A stretch of DNA of 64,000 nucleotides from the NCBI RefSeq assembly GCF_040215725.1, contig NZ_CP157969.1:806001-870000 (forward strand), given 5' to 3'. The first letter of the stretch is position 1; every line of letters starts with the position of its first letter. Shown here in pieces: positions 36,340-45,740 of this stretch. The position numbers and the translations under genes are program-made. Origin of the DNA: Rhizobium sp. ZPR4. GTDB taxonomy: Bacteria; Pseudomonadota; Alphaproteobacteria; Rhizobiales; Rhizobiaceae. The notes beneath the pieces are model-generated. The model made no database searches and was not told the origin of the DNA. It saw only the letters and a list, made by a program, of their open reading frames with translations.

Positions 36340-37496
36340 TCACGGCCTTTATCCTCCGCTCGCTCGACCGCCGCATCAGCATCGCCATTTCGATCCTGCT
36401 TGCCGTCGCGGTGCTCGTGCCCCTGTCGAACTTGGCTCTGCCGGAAACGAGCGCGTTGCATGTGCCCACCTATCTCATGTCGTTGTTCGGCAAGTATCTG
36501 ACCTATGCGCTGCTCGCTTTGGCGCTCGATCTCGTCTGGGGCTATTGCGGCATTCTTTCGCTCGGCCACGGCGCCTTCTTCGCGCTCGGCGGCTATGCGA
36601 TGGGCATGTATCTGATGCGGCAGATCGGCTCGCGCGGCACCTACGGCAATCCGATCCTGCCCGACTTCATGGTGTTCCTGAACTGGAAGGATTTGCCCTG
36701 GTTCTGGTACGGCTTCGATCAATTCTGGTTCGCGATGCTCATGGTCCTCGTCGCGCCAGGCCTACTTGCCTTCGTCTTCGGCTGGTTTGCCTTCCGTTCC
36801 CGCGTCAATGGCGTCTATCTGTCGATCATCACGCAGGCGATGACCTATGCGCTGCTGCTTGCCTTCTTCCGCAACGACATGGGTTTCGGAGGCAATAACG
36901 GCCTGACCGACTTCAAGGATATTCTCGGCTTCAATATCCAGGCGGATGGCACCCGCGCCGTGCTTTTCGCCGTGACGGCGGTGTTTCTCGCCCTCGCCCT
37001 GATGCTGTCCTCGGCCATCGTGCGGTCGAAGTTCGGCAAGGTGCTGGTGGGCGTGCGCGATGCCGAAAGCCGTACGCGTTTCCTCGGCTATCGCGTCGAG
37101 CATATGAAGCTCTTCGTTTTCGTCGTCTCGGCCATGATGGCAGGCATTGCCGGCGCACTCTATGTGCCGCAGATCGGCATCATCAACCCCGGCGAATTCG
37201 CGCCTGCCAATTCGATCGAAGTGGTCATCTGGACGGCCGTCGGAGGGAGAGCGACGCTGATCGGACCGATCATCGGCGCCATCCTCGTCAATGGCGGCAA
37301 GACTGTTTTCACCGGCCTGTTTCCCGATTTCTGGCTGTTCGCGCTTGGCGGCTTGTTCGTCGCCGTAACGCTATTCCTGCCGAGGGGCATCGTTGGCACC
37401 ATCGCGCACTATCTCGGCAAGAAACGCCGGCCGGCAAGCCCGCCGCCGAAGGCTGCGAAGGATGACGCCCAGCAATCCGTACAGGCTGCGGAGTAG
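36336..37496 (+). CDS. urtC: Urea ABC transporter permease UrtC
   Basis: A 386-residue LivM-type permease with about ten hydrophobic segments. Conserved pieces include LALDLVWGYCGILSLGHGAF near 65-84, the EAA-like RDAESRTRFLGYRVEHMKLF near 248, and IGIINPGEFAPANSIEVVIW near 290, which is specific for urea systems. A charged cytoplasmic tail ends KAAKDDAQQS. It is translationally coupled to urtB, and urtD begins four bases after its stop. Confidence 0.95.
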   Translation: MITAFILRSLDRRISIAISILLAVAVLVPLSNLALPETSALHVPTYLMSLFGKYLTYALLALALDLVWGYCGILSLGHGAFFALGGYAMGMYLMRQIGSRGTYGNPILPDFMVFLNWKDLPWFWYGFDQFWFAMLMVLVAPGLLAFVFGWFAFRSRVNGVYLSIITQAMTYALLLAFFRNDMGFGGNNGLTDFKDILGFNIQADGTRAVLFAVTAVFLALALMLSSAIVRSKFGKVLVGVRDAESRTRFLGYRVEHMKLFVFVVSAMMAGIAGALYVPQIGIINPGEFAPANSIEVVIWTAVGGRATLIGPIIGAILVNGGKTVFTGLFPDFWLFALGGLFVAVTLFLPRGIVGTIAHYLGKKRRPASPPPKAAKDDAQQSVQAAE

Positions 37497-37500
37497 GACC

Positions 37501-38256
37501 ATGATTCCGGACATCAAACCCAACAGCATGCTCTATCTCAACAATGTCTCCGTTTCCTTCGATGGCTTCAAGGCTTTGAACTCGCTGTCGATCGTCATCG
37601 AGCCGGGCGAGCTTCGCGCCATCATCGGCCCGAACGGCGCCGGCAAGACCACGATGATGGATATCATCACCGGCAAGACGCGGCCTGACGAGGGCGAGGT
37701 GTTCTTCAATGGCCAGATCGACCTGACGAAAAAGGACGAGGCCGATATCGCCCAGCTGGGCATCGGCCGCAAATTCCAGAAACCGACCGTGTTCGAAAGC
37801 CATACGGTCTGGGACAATCTCGAACTGGCGCTCAATCGCAATCGCGGTGTCTTTGCGACGCTCTTCTACCGCCTGACGCCTGCCGATCGTGATCGCATCA
37901 AGGAAATCCTCGAGACTGTGCGCCTGTCGCATCGGCGGGACGAGCTGGCGGCCAATCTTTCCCATGGCCAGAAGCAGTGGCTGGAGATCGGCATGTTGCT
38001 CGCTCAGGAACCGAAGCTGCTTTTGGTCGACGAGCCGGTGGCGGGCATGACGGATGCGGAGACGGCCGAAACGGCGGTGCTGCTGAAAGAGATCGCCAAG
38101 ACACGCTCGGTGGTGGTGGTCGAGCATGACATGGGCTTCATCCGCGATCTTGGCGTCAAGGTCACGTGCCTGGCGGAGGGGTCGGTTCTGGCGGAAGGAT
38201 CGATCGATTTCGTCAGCAGCGATCCGAAGGTGATCGAGAATTATCTGGGGCGGTGA
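37501..38256 (+). CDS. urtD: Urea ABC transporter ATPase UrtD
   Basis: A 251-residue ATP-binding subunit. Walker A is GPNGAGKTT near 42-50, the Q-loop region is IGRKFQKPTVFESHTVWDNL, the signature is ANLSHGQKQWLEIGMLLAQE (SHGQK in place of SGGQ, as in other UrtD/LivG proteins), and Walker B is LLLVDEPVAGMTDAE. The start at 37501 follows GGAGTAGGA; the open frame extends upstream into urtC and is not used. It pairs with UrtE to drive urea import. Confidence 0.95.
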   Translation: MIPDIKPNSMLYLNNVSVSFDGFKALNSLSIVIEPGELRAIIGPNGAGKTTMMDIITGKTRPDEGEVFFNGQIDLTKKDEADIAQLGIGRKFQKPTVFESHTVWDNLELALNRNRGVFATLFYRLTPADRDRIKEILETVRLSHRRDELAANLSHGQKQWLEIGMLLAQEPKLLLVDEPVAGMTDAETAETAVLLKEIAKTRSVVVVEHDMGFIRDLGVKVTCLAEGSVLAEGSIDFVSSDPKVIENYLGR

Positions 38257-38257
38257 G

Positions 38258-38953
38258 ATGCTGACAGTCGAAAACGCAAATCTGCATTATGGCGCCGCCC
38301 AGGCGCTGCGCGGCATCTCCGTCAAGGCGGAGATGGGCAAGATCACCTGCGTCCTCGGGCGCAATGGTGTCGGCAAGAGCTCGCTCTTGCGTGCTGTCAC
38401 GGGACAGCATGCGCTATCGGCGGGTACCGTGACCTTCAATGGTGTCACGCTGAACGGCATGGCGCCGTTTGCGCGCGCCAAGCAGGGGATCGGCTATGTG
38501 CCGCAGGGACGCGAGATCTTTCCGCTCCTGACCGTGAAGGAAAATCTCGAGACGGGTTATGCGCCGCTTTCCCGCCGTGACCGCAGTATTCCCGACGACA
38601 TCTACAGCCTGTTCCCGGTGCTGAAATCCATGCTGTCGCGCCGTGGCGGCGACCTTTCGGGCGGCCAGCAGCAGCAACTGGCGATCGGCCGGGCGATGGT
38701 GACACGGCCGAAGATCCTGGTTTTGGACGAGCCGACCGAGGGCATCCAGCCGTCGATCATCAAGGATATCGGCCGGGCGATCCGCTATCTCAGGGATTCC
38801 ACCGGCATGGCGATCCTGCTGGTTGAGCAATATCTCGATTTCTGCCGCGAGCTTGCTGACTACGTCTATATTATGGATCGCGGCGAGATCGTGCATGAGG
38901 GGGTGGCGGAGACGCTGGATACGCCGGAGGCCCGCCGCCATCTGACCGTCTGA
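38258..38953 (+). CDS. urtE: Urea ABC transporter ATPase UrtE
   Basis: A 231-residue ATP-binding subunit with Walker A GRNGVGKSS near 36-44, the Q-loop GIGYVPQGREIFPLLTVKEN, signature GGDLSGGQQQQLAIGRAM and Walker B ILVLDEPTEGIQPS, all typical of LivF/UrtE. It starts one base after the urtD stop and closes the urtABCDE operon. No urease genes lie within the window after it, so imported urea must be hydrolysed by enzymes encoded elsewhere. Confidence 0.95.
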   Translation: MLTVENANLHYGAAQALRGISVKAEMGKITCVLGRNGVGKSSLLRAVTGQHALSAGTVTFNGVTLNGMAPFARAKQGIGYVPQGREIFPLLTVKENLETGYAPLSRRDRSIPDDIYSLFPVLKSMLSRRGGDLSGGQQQQLAIGRAMVTRPKILVLDEPTEGIQPSIIKDIGRAIRYLRDSTGMAILLVEQYLDFCRELADYVYIMDRGEIVHEGVAETLDTPEARRHLTV

Positions 38954-39232
38954 GCAGGGATATTGCTCACGGCCAGTGTTCTGTATTGCCGACGGCTGCC
39001 GCTGCAGTTTCGGGGCGCATGTGGGCGGTTCCCCGCGGCTCTATCTCTCAGGCGACTTTGCTGAGGATCGTATGGACTATTTCGTACGATGATATCTGCT
39101 TCCATGGAAGCGACCCTCACGCATTTGTGACAGTTTCCCGAATTCCTGGGATATCTTTGCGACAAATCGCGACTAAAGTGCTGGCAGTCGTTCTATCTCT
39201 TGAAGGCGCCCAGACTTTTGAAAGAGAATCCC

Positions 39233-39433
39233 ATGCAGCAACGTAAAAGCGTATCGGTCGAAGAACTCCCGGAAAATACAGCGCTTGCTATATATGAGCT
39301 AATCGGCGGTACGTTCCGCAACTATTCCGAGATCCTTTATATTCGCGTACCGGATGTGACGGATGACGGCAAGTCCATGGGTGGAATCGAAATTACCATT
39401 CGCAAGACAGCTTCTGCCACACCACTGCAATGA
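39233..39433 (+). CDS. Small hypothetical protein (66 aa)
   Basis: The ATG at 39233 gives 66 residues with a balanced, soluble composition (VSVEELPENTALAIYELIGG then TFRNYSEILYIRVPDVTDDG). A weak GAGA lies eight bases upstream. No family is recognised. It follows the urt operon by about 280 bases that contain nothing I can assign, and precedes a low-GC stretch. Its third-position bias is moderate, so it is probably real but unproven. Confidence 0.5.
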   Translation: MQQRKSVSVEELPENTALAIYELIGGTFRNYSEILYIRVPDVTDDGKSMGGIEITIRKTASATPLQ

Positions 39434-39751
39434 GTGCGGCTGAACGCATATAACAAACCTCTTTTCTCAGGTGAAATCCGGGCGTGTGCCAACGGTAGTG
39501 CAATGGTCATGCACAACTGGTTTCCAGCCGCATTGAAAGTATGCATCGACAGATGAATGGTGTGATCATTAACCCATGATCGCGCATGCATAAATGTCGA
39601 TGCTTATGCGGTGATGCACATGAATAAGATTGACTAGATGATGATATGAAAAACCATATATCCTGACACACTTTGACTACATTCCGGCAAAGCTATGCGA
39701 CAAACCAAGAGTAATCATACCGTCGGAGCGTACCAGATAAGGAGTAAGGCG
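39434..39751. other. Low-GC intergenic stretch with stacked inverted repeats
   Basis: This gap holds no convincing gene. It contains two neighbouring inverted repeats: GATCAT/ATGATC at 39564-39581 and GCATAA/TTATGC at 39588-39609. A TTGACT at 39630 is a possible -35 element with AT-rich sequence downstream. The base composition drops sharply from the flanking operons, suggesting acquired DNA or a complex promoter for the small genes that follow. Confidence 0.45.
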
Positions 39752-39991
39752 GTGATCATCAACTTCATATCGAACCATCAGATATACAAGAAATTCAATT
39801 CAATCATAGGTAGTTATGACAGTATGCCCGCGATTCATTCATCCATTCTCTGTGATGTTGATGCAAGAATAACGGCAGAAATTGCCGATACTAACACTAA
39901 CGTGATCACCCATGTGTTTGATCCAGGTACAGATTTTTGCTCAGATAGATCGGATCGTCACGAGAATATGTTCATTCAGCGAGAGCGATGA
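39752..39991 (+). CDS. Small hypothetical protein (79 aa), low GC
   Basis: The GTG at 39752 lies eight bases after a textbook AAGGAG, which decides the start; an in-frame ATG at 39695 has no ribosome site. The product (VIINFISNHQIYKKFNSIIG at the N-terminus, SDRSDRHENMFIQRER at the C-terminus) matches nothing I know. The 60 bases at 39781-39840 have only 21 G+C, far below neighbouring genes. The stop overlaps the ATG of a second small frame in the ATGA arrangement, which supports expression of both. Confidence 0.5.
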   Translation: MIINFISNHQIYKKFNSIIGSYDSMPAIHSSILCDVDARITAEIADTNTNVITHVFDPGTDFCSDRSDRHENMFIQRER

Positions 39992-40164
39992 AAAACGTGA
40001 ATCGCGGTCGATCCGCTGACTACACCATTATGGTCAATGGATTAAGAGCTTACGGTACAGGAGTGGCAGTCGCGAATGCAATTCGCAATCCAAGCAGAGC
40101 CTGGGCGGGAAGCTATCTGATCGCGCTAGACAAGCTGCTTTATGCCCTATCCGAGCAGACTTGA
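39988..40164 (+). CDS. Small hypothetical protein (58 aa), coupled to upstream small gene
   Basis: A 58-residue frame that starts on the ATGA overlap with the preceding small gene. The product begins MKNVNRGRSADYTIMVNGLR, and its middle part (GTGVAVANAI) is mildly hydrophobic; it ends LDKLLYALSEQT. Codon use is more GC-rich toward its 3' end. No family is recognised. It could be a short regulator, toxin or leader protein, but the only evidence for function is the coupled arrangement. Confidence 0.4.
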   Translation: MKNVNRGRSADYTIMVNGLRAYGTGVAVANAIRNPSRAWAGSYLIALDKLLYALSEQT

Positions 40165-40282
40165 CGATAACTTCTAGCCGCAGCGCGATGGTCGCGAATT
40201 TGCGCGGAGCCATGTCGCCAGGAAACAGCCCTTTCGCTCCCTCCTTCCCTTCAGATTTAGATCCGCACGCAACGAGGAATAT

Positions 40283-41530
40283 ATGAAACGACATCTAACG
40301 CGGGCCGTGGTTTCGGGATTCGTGGTCACATTGTTGGCTGGCTGCAACCAGCAACCGGCAGCACAGAATGGCGGCAGAACCGTGAAATCCGAGGTCAGTG
40401 CGATGACATTGCATCCGCAGTCGGTCGCGATCACCGCCGATTTACCCGGTCGCATCAGCGCCAATCTCGTCGCTGAGGTTCGGCCGCAGGTTGGCGGTAT
40501 CATCCGCAGCCGCAATTTCAAGGAAGGCAGCGAGATCCGGAAAGGTGATGTGCTCTACGAGATCGATCCGGCCCCCTACCAGGCATCCTACGATAGCGCT
40601 GTTGCCGCTCTGCAAAGGGCGGAGGGTGCCATTCCCAATGCTCAGGCCCGGTTAGACCGCTACAAGGGTCTGAGCGCACAGAACGCCGTCAGCCAGCAAA
40701 ATGCCGATGATGCACAAGCCACGCTGGTGCAGGCCCGAGCGGATGTGGCTTCCGCCAAGGCGGCACTGGAGACCGCTCGTATCAACCTTGATTATACAAA
40801 AATCCGGGCGCCGATTTCCGGGCGCGTCGATGCATCGACGGTGACGGTCGGTGCGCTTGTCACTGCCGAGCAAACGACGGCGCTGACCACCATTCGCCAG
40901 CTCGATCCGATCAATGTCGACGTGACGCAGTCGAGTACGAACCTCCTGCGATTCCGGCGTGCGGTGGAGGAGGGGCGCCTGAAGACAAGCGGAGACAATG
41001 TTTCGGTCCGTCTGACGCTTGAGGATGGCACCCAGTATAAGGAAACCGGCAATTTGGAATTTGCCGAGGCGGCCGTCGCTGAAACTGTCGGAACGCTTAA
41101 TGTCCGCGCCATCTTCCCCAACTCGGAGCGTGTTCTGTTGCCGGGCATGTATGTTCGCGCGACTATTCAGGAAGGCATTGCCGAAAACAGCTTCCTGGTG
41201 CCGCAGCGTGCCGTGAGCCGCAACACGAAGGGCGAACCGATCGCATTCTTCGTCAATGCTGACGGCAAGATCCAGCAGCGTGTTCTGACCGTTCAGCGCA
41301 GCATCGGTAACAGCTGGCTCGTAGGCAATGGAGTAGGGGAGGGAGATCGCGTTGTCGTCGAGGGCATACAGCGCGTGCGTGATGGCCAGGAGGTAAACGT
41401 CGCGCTGGTGACGGTCGATGATGCCAGCGGAAATCTTGAACAGGCATCGGCGGCCGGCGCATCCCAATCCGGCCAGCAGAGCAAGGCCGACGGCACCGAC
41501 AGGGGCGCTGTCACCGGTTCGACGAATTGA
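40283..41530 (+). CDS. RND efflux periplasmic adaptor (AcrA/MexA type)
   Basis: A 415-residue membrane-fusion protein. It has a lipoprotein signal with lipobox LLAGC (cysteine near 21), a barrel-sandwich/lipoyl domain (VRPQVGGIIRSRNFKEGSEI and GDVLYEIDPAPYQASYDSAV near 68-105), a helical hairpin rich in A and Q (about 110-165), and beta-barrel segments such as YTKIRAPISGRVDAS. It links the inner-membrane pump encoded 10 bases downstream to an outer-membrane channel that is not encoded here. The C-terminal 30 residues are a polar, low-complexity tail. Confidence 0.94.
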   Translation: MKRHLTRAVVSGFVVTLLAGCNQQPAAQNGGRTVKSEVSAMTLHPQSVAITADLPGRISANLVAEVRPQVGGIIRSRNFKEGSEIRKGDVLYEIDPAPYQASYDSAVAALQRAEGAIPNAQARLDRYKGLSAQNAVSQQNADDAQATLVQARADVASAKAALETARINLDYTKIRAPISGRVDASTVTVGALVTAEQTTALTTIRQLDPINVDVTQSSTNLLRFRRAVEEGRLKTSGDNVSVRLTLEDGTQYKETGNLEFAEAAVAETVGTLNVRAIFPNSERVLLPGMYVRATIQEGIAENSFLVPQRAVSRNTKGEPIAFFVNADGKIQQRVLTVQRSIGNSWLVGNGVGEGDRVVVEGIQRVRDGQEVNVALVTVDDASGNLEQASAAGASQSGQQSKADGTDRGAVTGSTN

Positions 41531-41540
41531 GGGGTAAAAG

Positions 41541-44500
41541 ATGTCTCGCTTCTTCATTGACCGGCCCGTCTTTGCCTGGGTGATCGCCATCGTCATCATG
41601 CTGGCGGGTGCACTTTCAATCCTCACCCTGTCGGTTGCGCAATATCCCCAGATCGCGCCAACGACGGTGCGTATCACCGCCACATACGCCGGGGCTGACG
41701 CCGCAACCGTCGAAAACTCTGTGACCAAGGTCATCGAGCAGGGCATGACCGGCATCGACAATCTCGACTATATGGCCTCGACATCGACGGCGACGGGCCA
41801 GGCCTCGATTTCTCTCACCTTCACCAACAAGGCCAATCCCGATGTCGCGCAGATGCAGGTGCAGAACAAGCTGCAGCTCGTCACCGCTCAGCTGCCGCAA
41901 GTCGTTCAGAATACCGGCATCACCGTCTCGAAATCGACCAGCAGCTTCTTCCTGGTCGCGGCGTTCGTCTCGACGGATCGCAAGCTTATGCCGACCGATC
42001 TTGCCGACTATATCGACAGTACCCTCAACGATACTTTGAAGCGCGTTCCGGGCGTTGGCGATACCACGCTCTTCGGTGCGCGCTATGCCATGCGCATCTG
42101 GGTCGATCCGGACAAGCTCGTCAAATACCAGCTGATGACTTCGGATGTCGTCTCCGCCATCCAGGCGCAGAATGTTCAGGTCTCGGCGGGCCAATTGGGC
42201 GCCCTGCCGCAGCTCGGCGGCCAGCAGCTCAATGCGACTGTCACGGCTGGAAGCCGCTTCCAGACGCCGGAGGAATTCGAGAACATCATCCTCAAGAGCC
42301 AGCCTGACGGTTCCCTGGTGCGCGTCAACGATGTTGCCACGGTGCAATTGGGCGCCGACAGCTATGTCACGTCAGGTGTTTATAACGGCATGCCAGCGGC
42401 CGGCCTCGGCATCAGCCTTGCGACCGATGCAAATGCCATCGATACGGCAGCGAGGGTCGTGGCGACGATCGATAGTCTGCGCAATACGCTGCCGCCGAAT
42501 GTCGAGATCGTTTATCCCTATGATACGACACCCTTCGTGAAGCTGTCGATCGAAGACGTGGTCAAGACGCTGTTCGAAGCCATCGTGCTCGTCTTCATCG
42601 TCATGTTCGTCTTCCTGCAGAACATCCGCGCCACACTGATCCCGACGCTCGCCGTCCCGGTCGTCCTGCTCGGCACCTTCGGCGTGCTGGCATTGTTCGG
42701 ATACTCGATCAATACATTGACCATGTTCGGCATGGTGCTCGCCATCGGCCTGTTGGTCGACGACGCCATCGTCGTCGTCGAGAACGTCGAACGCGTGATG
42801 GAGGAAGAAGGATTGTCGCCGCGCGAGGCGACGATCAAGTCGATGCAGGAAATCACCGGCGCGCTGATCGGCATCGCCACCGTGCTGTCGGCCGTGTTCA
42901 TTCCGATGGCCTTCTTCTCCGGTTCGGTCGGTGTCATCTACCGCCAGTTCTCGGTGACGATCGTTTCGGCCATGGTGCTCTCCGTCATCGTCGCTCTCAT
43001 CCTGACCCCAGCCCTTTGTGCCACTATTCTGAAGAGGCCGGCGCACGGCGCAAGAGAGCGCGGCCTTTTTGGCTGGTTCAATCGCAACTTCGAACGGGGA
43101 ACACGAGGTTATCAGCGAACCATCCATGGCATGATCCGCCGCGGCGCCGTCTTCCTGGTGATATTCGTTCTGATCGGCGTCGGCGTCGGTTATCTCTTCA
43201 ATCGTCTTCCGAGTTCCTTCCTGCCGGAAGAGGACCAGGGGCGCCTTCTGACCAGTATTCAGCTTCCCCCTGGTGCCACGGCCGAGCGTACCCGCAAAGT
43301 GCTCGATCAGGTCATGGATTATTATCTCAACAACGAGAAGGATTATGTGGACGGCGTGTTTGGTAGCGTCGGTTTCAATTTCAGCGGTCAGGGCCAGAAT
43401 GTTGCCGTTGCCTTCGTCGACCTGAAGGACTTCGATCAGCGCCGGACGCCGCAATCCTCGGCCCAGGCGATCGCCAGGCGCGCGATGGCGGCTTTTGCCA
43501 AGATCAAGGACGGGAATGTCTTCGCGCTGGCCCCGCCGGCAATCCCCGGCTTCGGCAACAACAGCGGCTTTGATTTCTTCATCAAGGACATCAACGGTTC
43601 CGGCCACACCTCATTGATCGCCGCCCGCAACCAGTTTTTGGGAGCGGCATCGGGGAGCACGAAGCTGAGCGGAACACGCCCGAACGGGCTGGACGACACG
43701 CCGCAATATTCGATCCATATCGATCAGGAAAAGGCCCGCGCCTTGAACATCGATCTGGCTGATATCAATGCAACCTTGTCGACGGCCTGGGGCGGCAGCT
43801 ATGTCAACGACTTCATCGACCGCGGCCGCGTCAAGAGAGTCTATGTGCAGGCCGACCGCAAGTTCCGCATGCAGCCGGAGGATTTCGATCGTTGGTATGT
43901 GCGCAACTCCAGCGGCGACATGGTGCCGTTCTCGGCCTTCGCCTCAGGTATCTGGACCTTTGGTTCGCCGCGCCTGGAGCGCTATAATGGTGCTTCCGCC
44001 GTTGAAATTCAGGGGGCAGCGGCTCCCGGTGTTTCGTCCGGCGATGCCATGAACGAAATCGACAGGATCATGGCAACCCTGCCGCCCGGCTTCAGCCATG
44101 AGTGGACCAGCCTGTCGGCCCAGGAAAAGCTTTCCGGCAACCAGGCAAGCCAGCTCTATGCCATCTCGATCCTGGTCGTCTTCCTGGCGCTCGCCGCCCT
44201 TTATGAAAGCTGGTCGATCCCACTCGCCGTCATGCTGTCGGTACCGATCGGCATCTTCGGCGCGCTGCTGGCCGCAACCATCTTCGGCCAGTCGAACGAC
44301 GTCTATTTCAAGGTCGGTCTGCTGACGACCATCGGTCTGGCGGCCAAGAACGCCATCCTGATCGTCGAATTCGCCATCGAACAGCAGAACCACGGCAAGG
44401 GTTTGATCGACGCCATGCTGGAGGCGGCCCGTCAGCGCCTGCGACCGATCCTGATGACGTCGTTCGCCTTCATCCTCGGCGTGCTGCCGCTGGCGATCGC

Positions 44501-44696
44501 CAATGGGGCCGGCTCCGGCAGCCAGAACTCGATCGGCATCGGCGTCATGGGTGGCATGATCTCGGCGACCGTCCTCGGCGTCTTCTTCATCCCGCTGCTC
44601 TTCGTTTCCGTCCGCCGTATCTTCAAGGGCAAGAGAGCGATCGATGCGACGGGACAAGAACCGAATGTTGCAGCCGCAACGCCGGATACGCGGTGA
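41541..44696 (+). CDS. RND multidrug efflux pump (AcrB/HAE1 type)
   Basis: A 1051-residue inner-membrane pump with the standard RND plan: one membrane helix, a large periplasmic loop, six helices, a second large loop and five helices. The N-terminal [20 protein letters not shown] is typical. The proton-relay pair D407-D408 lies in [20 protein letters not shown] at the same positions as in E. coli AcrB. HAE1 pumps export drugs, bile-like compounds and plant phenolics. GAGGGGTAAA precedes the ATG. A hairpin follows the stop, and no TolC-type or TetR gene is adjacent. Confidence 0.95.
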   Translation: MSRFFIDRPVFAWVIAIVIMLAGALSILTLSVAQYPQIAPTTVRITATYAGADAATVENSVTKVIEQGMTGIDNLDYMASTSTATGQASISLTFTNKANPDVAQMQVQNKLQLVTAQLPQVVQNTGITVSKSTSSFFLVAAFVSTDRKLMPTDLADYIDSTLNDTLKRVPGVGDTTLFGARYAMRIWVDPDKLVKYQLMTSDVVSAIQAQNVQVSAGQLGALPQLGGQQLNATVTAGSRFQTPEEFENIILKSQPDGSLVRVNDVATVQLGADSYVTSGVYNGMPAAGLGISLATDANAIDTAARVVATIDSLRNTLPPNVEIVYPYDTTPFVKLSIEDVVKTLFEAIVLVFIVMFVFLQNIRATLIPTLAVPVVLLGTFGVLALFGYSINTLTMFGMVLAIGLLVDDAIVVVENVERVMEEEGLSPREATIKSMQEITGALIGIATVLSAVFIPMAFFSGSVGVIYRQFSVTIVSAMVLSVIVALILTPALCATILKRPAHGARERGLFGWFNRNFERGTRGYQRTIHGMIRRGAVFLVIFVLIGVGVGYLFNRLPSSFLPEEDQGRLLTSIQLPPGATAERTRKVLDQVMDYYLNNEKDYVDGVFGSVGFNFSGQGQNVAVAFVDLKDFDQRRTPQSSAQAIARRAMAAFAKIKDGNVFALAPPAIPGFGNNSGFDFFIKDINGSGHTSLIAARNQFLGAASGSTKLSGTRPNGLDDTPQYSIHIDQEKARALNIDLADINATLSTAWGGSYVNDFIDRGRVKRVYVQADRKFRMQPEDFDRWYVRNSSGDMVPFSAFASGIWTFGSPRLERYNGASAVEIQGAAAPGVSSGDAMNEIDRIMATLPPGFSHEWTSLSAQEKLSGNQASQLYAISILVVFLALAALYESWSIPLAVMLSVPIGIFGALLAATIFGQSNDVYFKVGLLTTIGLAAKNAILIVEFAIEQQNHGKGLIDAMLEAARQRLRPILMTSFAFILGVLPLAIANGAGSGSQNSIGIGVMGGMISATVLGVFFIPLLFVSVRRIFKGKRAIDATGQEPNVAAATPDTR

Positions 44697-44709
44697 ATGA
44701 GCATGCAAA

Positions 44710-44736
44710 CAGGCCCAGCGATAAGCTGGGCCTGTG
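44710..44736 (+). terminator. Hairpin terminator candidate after the RND operon
   Basis: An 11-base perfect stem, ACAGGCCCAGC (44710-44720) with GCTGGGCCTGT (44726-44736) and loop GATAA, begins 14 bases after the pump stop codon. There is no long U-tract, but the position and stability suggest transcription ends here. It could also serve the convergent gene at 44821. Confidence 0.65.
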
Positions 44737-44820
44737 CAGCACGACGAACGCCTCACGAGAGCGGCCTGTGTCAGGAATACGGAAGGCCGGCAAGGCCTTC
44801 GGCTCAATCGGCTTCGGTGG

Positions 44821-45597
44821 CTATTTTGCTTCGAGAGCGCAAAGCACCCCGCACTCGCCATGTTCGAAGGTCGATTTGAACATGAGCGCTTTCGCGCGTT
44901 CTGGTCCGGTCAGAGCTGGCAAGATTGCCTCGGTTTGGGCGACCAGAGCCGCCCTGTCGGCGCGAGGGGTTGAAGCGGCCATGACCGAGGCGTTGTCTGC
45001 AAGCGCGCTCAACAGGATGCCTCGGTTGGCAGGGTTCAGACCCGGCGAGCGTACCATCAACGTCACGCTCGTCATCATCTCATTTATACCGAGGCGTACT
45101 TGCTGCAATCCTGCCCGGCGTGGCGCGGTCATTTCGGCGGCGGGAAGCGTGCTGACAAAGTCAGACATCGCCTCGAGCTCGGCTGCTTGAACCTTTAACA
45201 GATAGGCCGCGGCCCGCGAGACTTCGTCCTGATACTTCGAGGTATTGGCGGCTGTATCGGGCAGGGTTCCGGGCTGAGGTGCAAACAGCAGATAGGTCTT
45301 GTAAAGTGCGCTGGCGCGATCGCCGATCGTCAGAAGCGCCGGGACGTCGGACGATGTGTAGGGTGGGCTACCCAGTGTCGCCGTCACGTTCCAAAAACGT
45401 TCGAGGACCTTGGCGTGATCTGATATCGACCAGCGCGGCAGATCACCGTGCGCGCGGGTCTGGCGCGCGAGCGCATCAAGCTCTTGATATGAGGCCGCCG
45501 CTTCAGCCTGGTTTGACGGCGACATGCTTGCAGAGCCCGGCGTTGATAAAAGGCCACACCAGATTGCGACGAGAAGTGTTGGGAAGGCGTATCTCAA
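44821..45597 (-). CDS. Hypothetical exported protein (258 aa)
   Basis: A 258-residue protein with a signal peptide (MRYAFPTLLVAIWCGLLSTP, cleavage near residue 24). The mature part is almost entirely helical and alanine-rich, without membrane segments. It ends with a cysteine pair in GECGVLCALEAK (C249 and C253) that may form a disulfide in the periplasm. I recognise no domain. It is convergent with the RND operon and separated from it by a strong hairpin, so a functional link to efflux is not implied. Confidence 0.75.
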   Translation of the reverse strand: MRYAFPTLLVAIWCGLLSTPGSASMSPSNQAEAAASYQELDALARQTRAHGDLPRWSISDHAKVLERFWNVTATLGSPPYTSSDVPALLTIGDRASALYKTYLLFAPQPGTLPDTAANTSKYQDEVSRAAAYLLKVQAAELEAMSDFVSTLPAAEMTAPRRAGLQQVRLGINEMMTSVTLMVRSPGLNPANRGILLSALADNASVMAASTPRADRAALVAQTEAILPALTGPERAKALMFKSTFEHGECGVLCALEAK

Positions 45598-45740
45598 AAA
45601 ATCACCCTGACGGTCTCGATAATATTGGTCACCTCGATATATGTTCGTATAAGTAGTGCGATCGTGATCCGCGACAACCGACGCCGGTCATGTGTTTGAT
45701 GCCTTGTAAGCCGTTGTAACAAGCCATCCCGCCACGGCGG

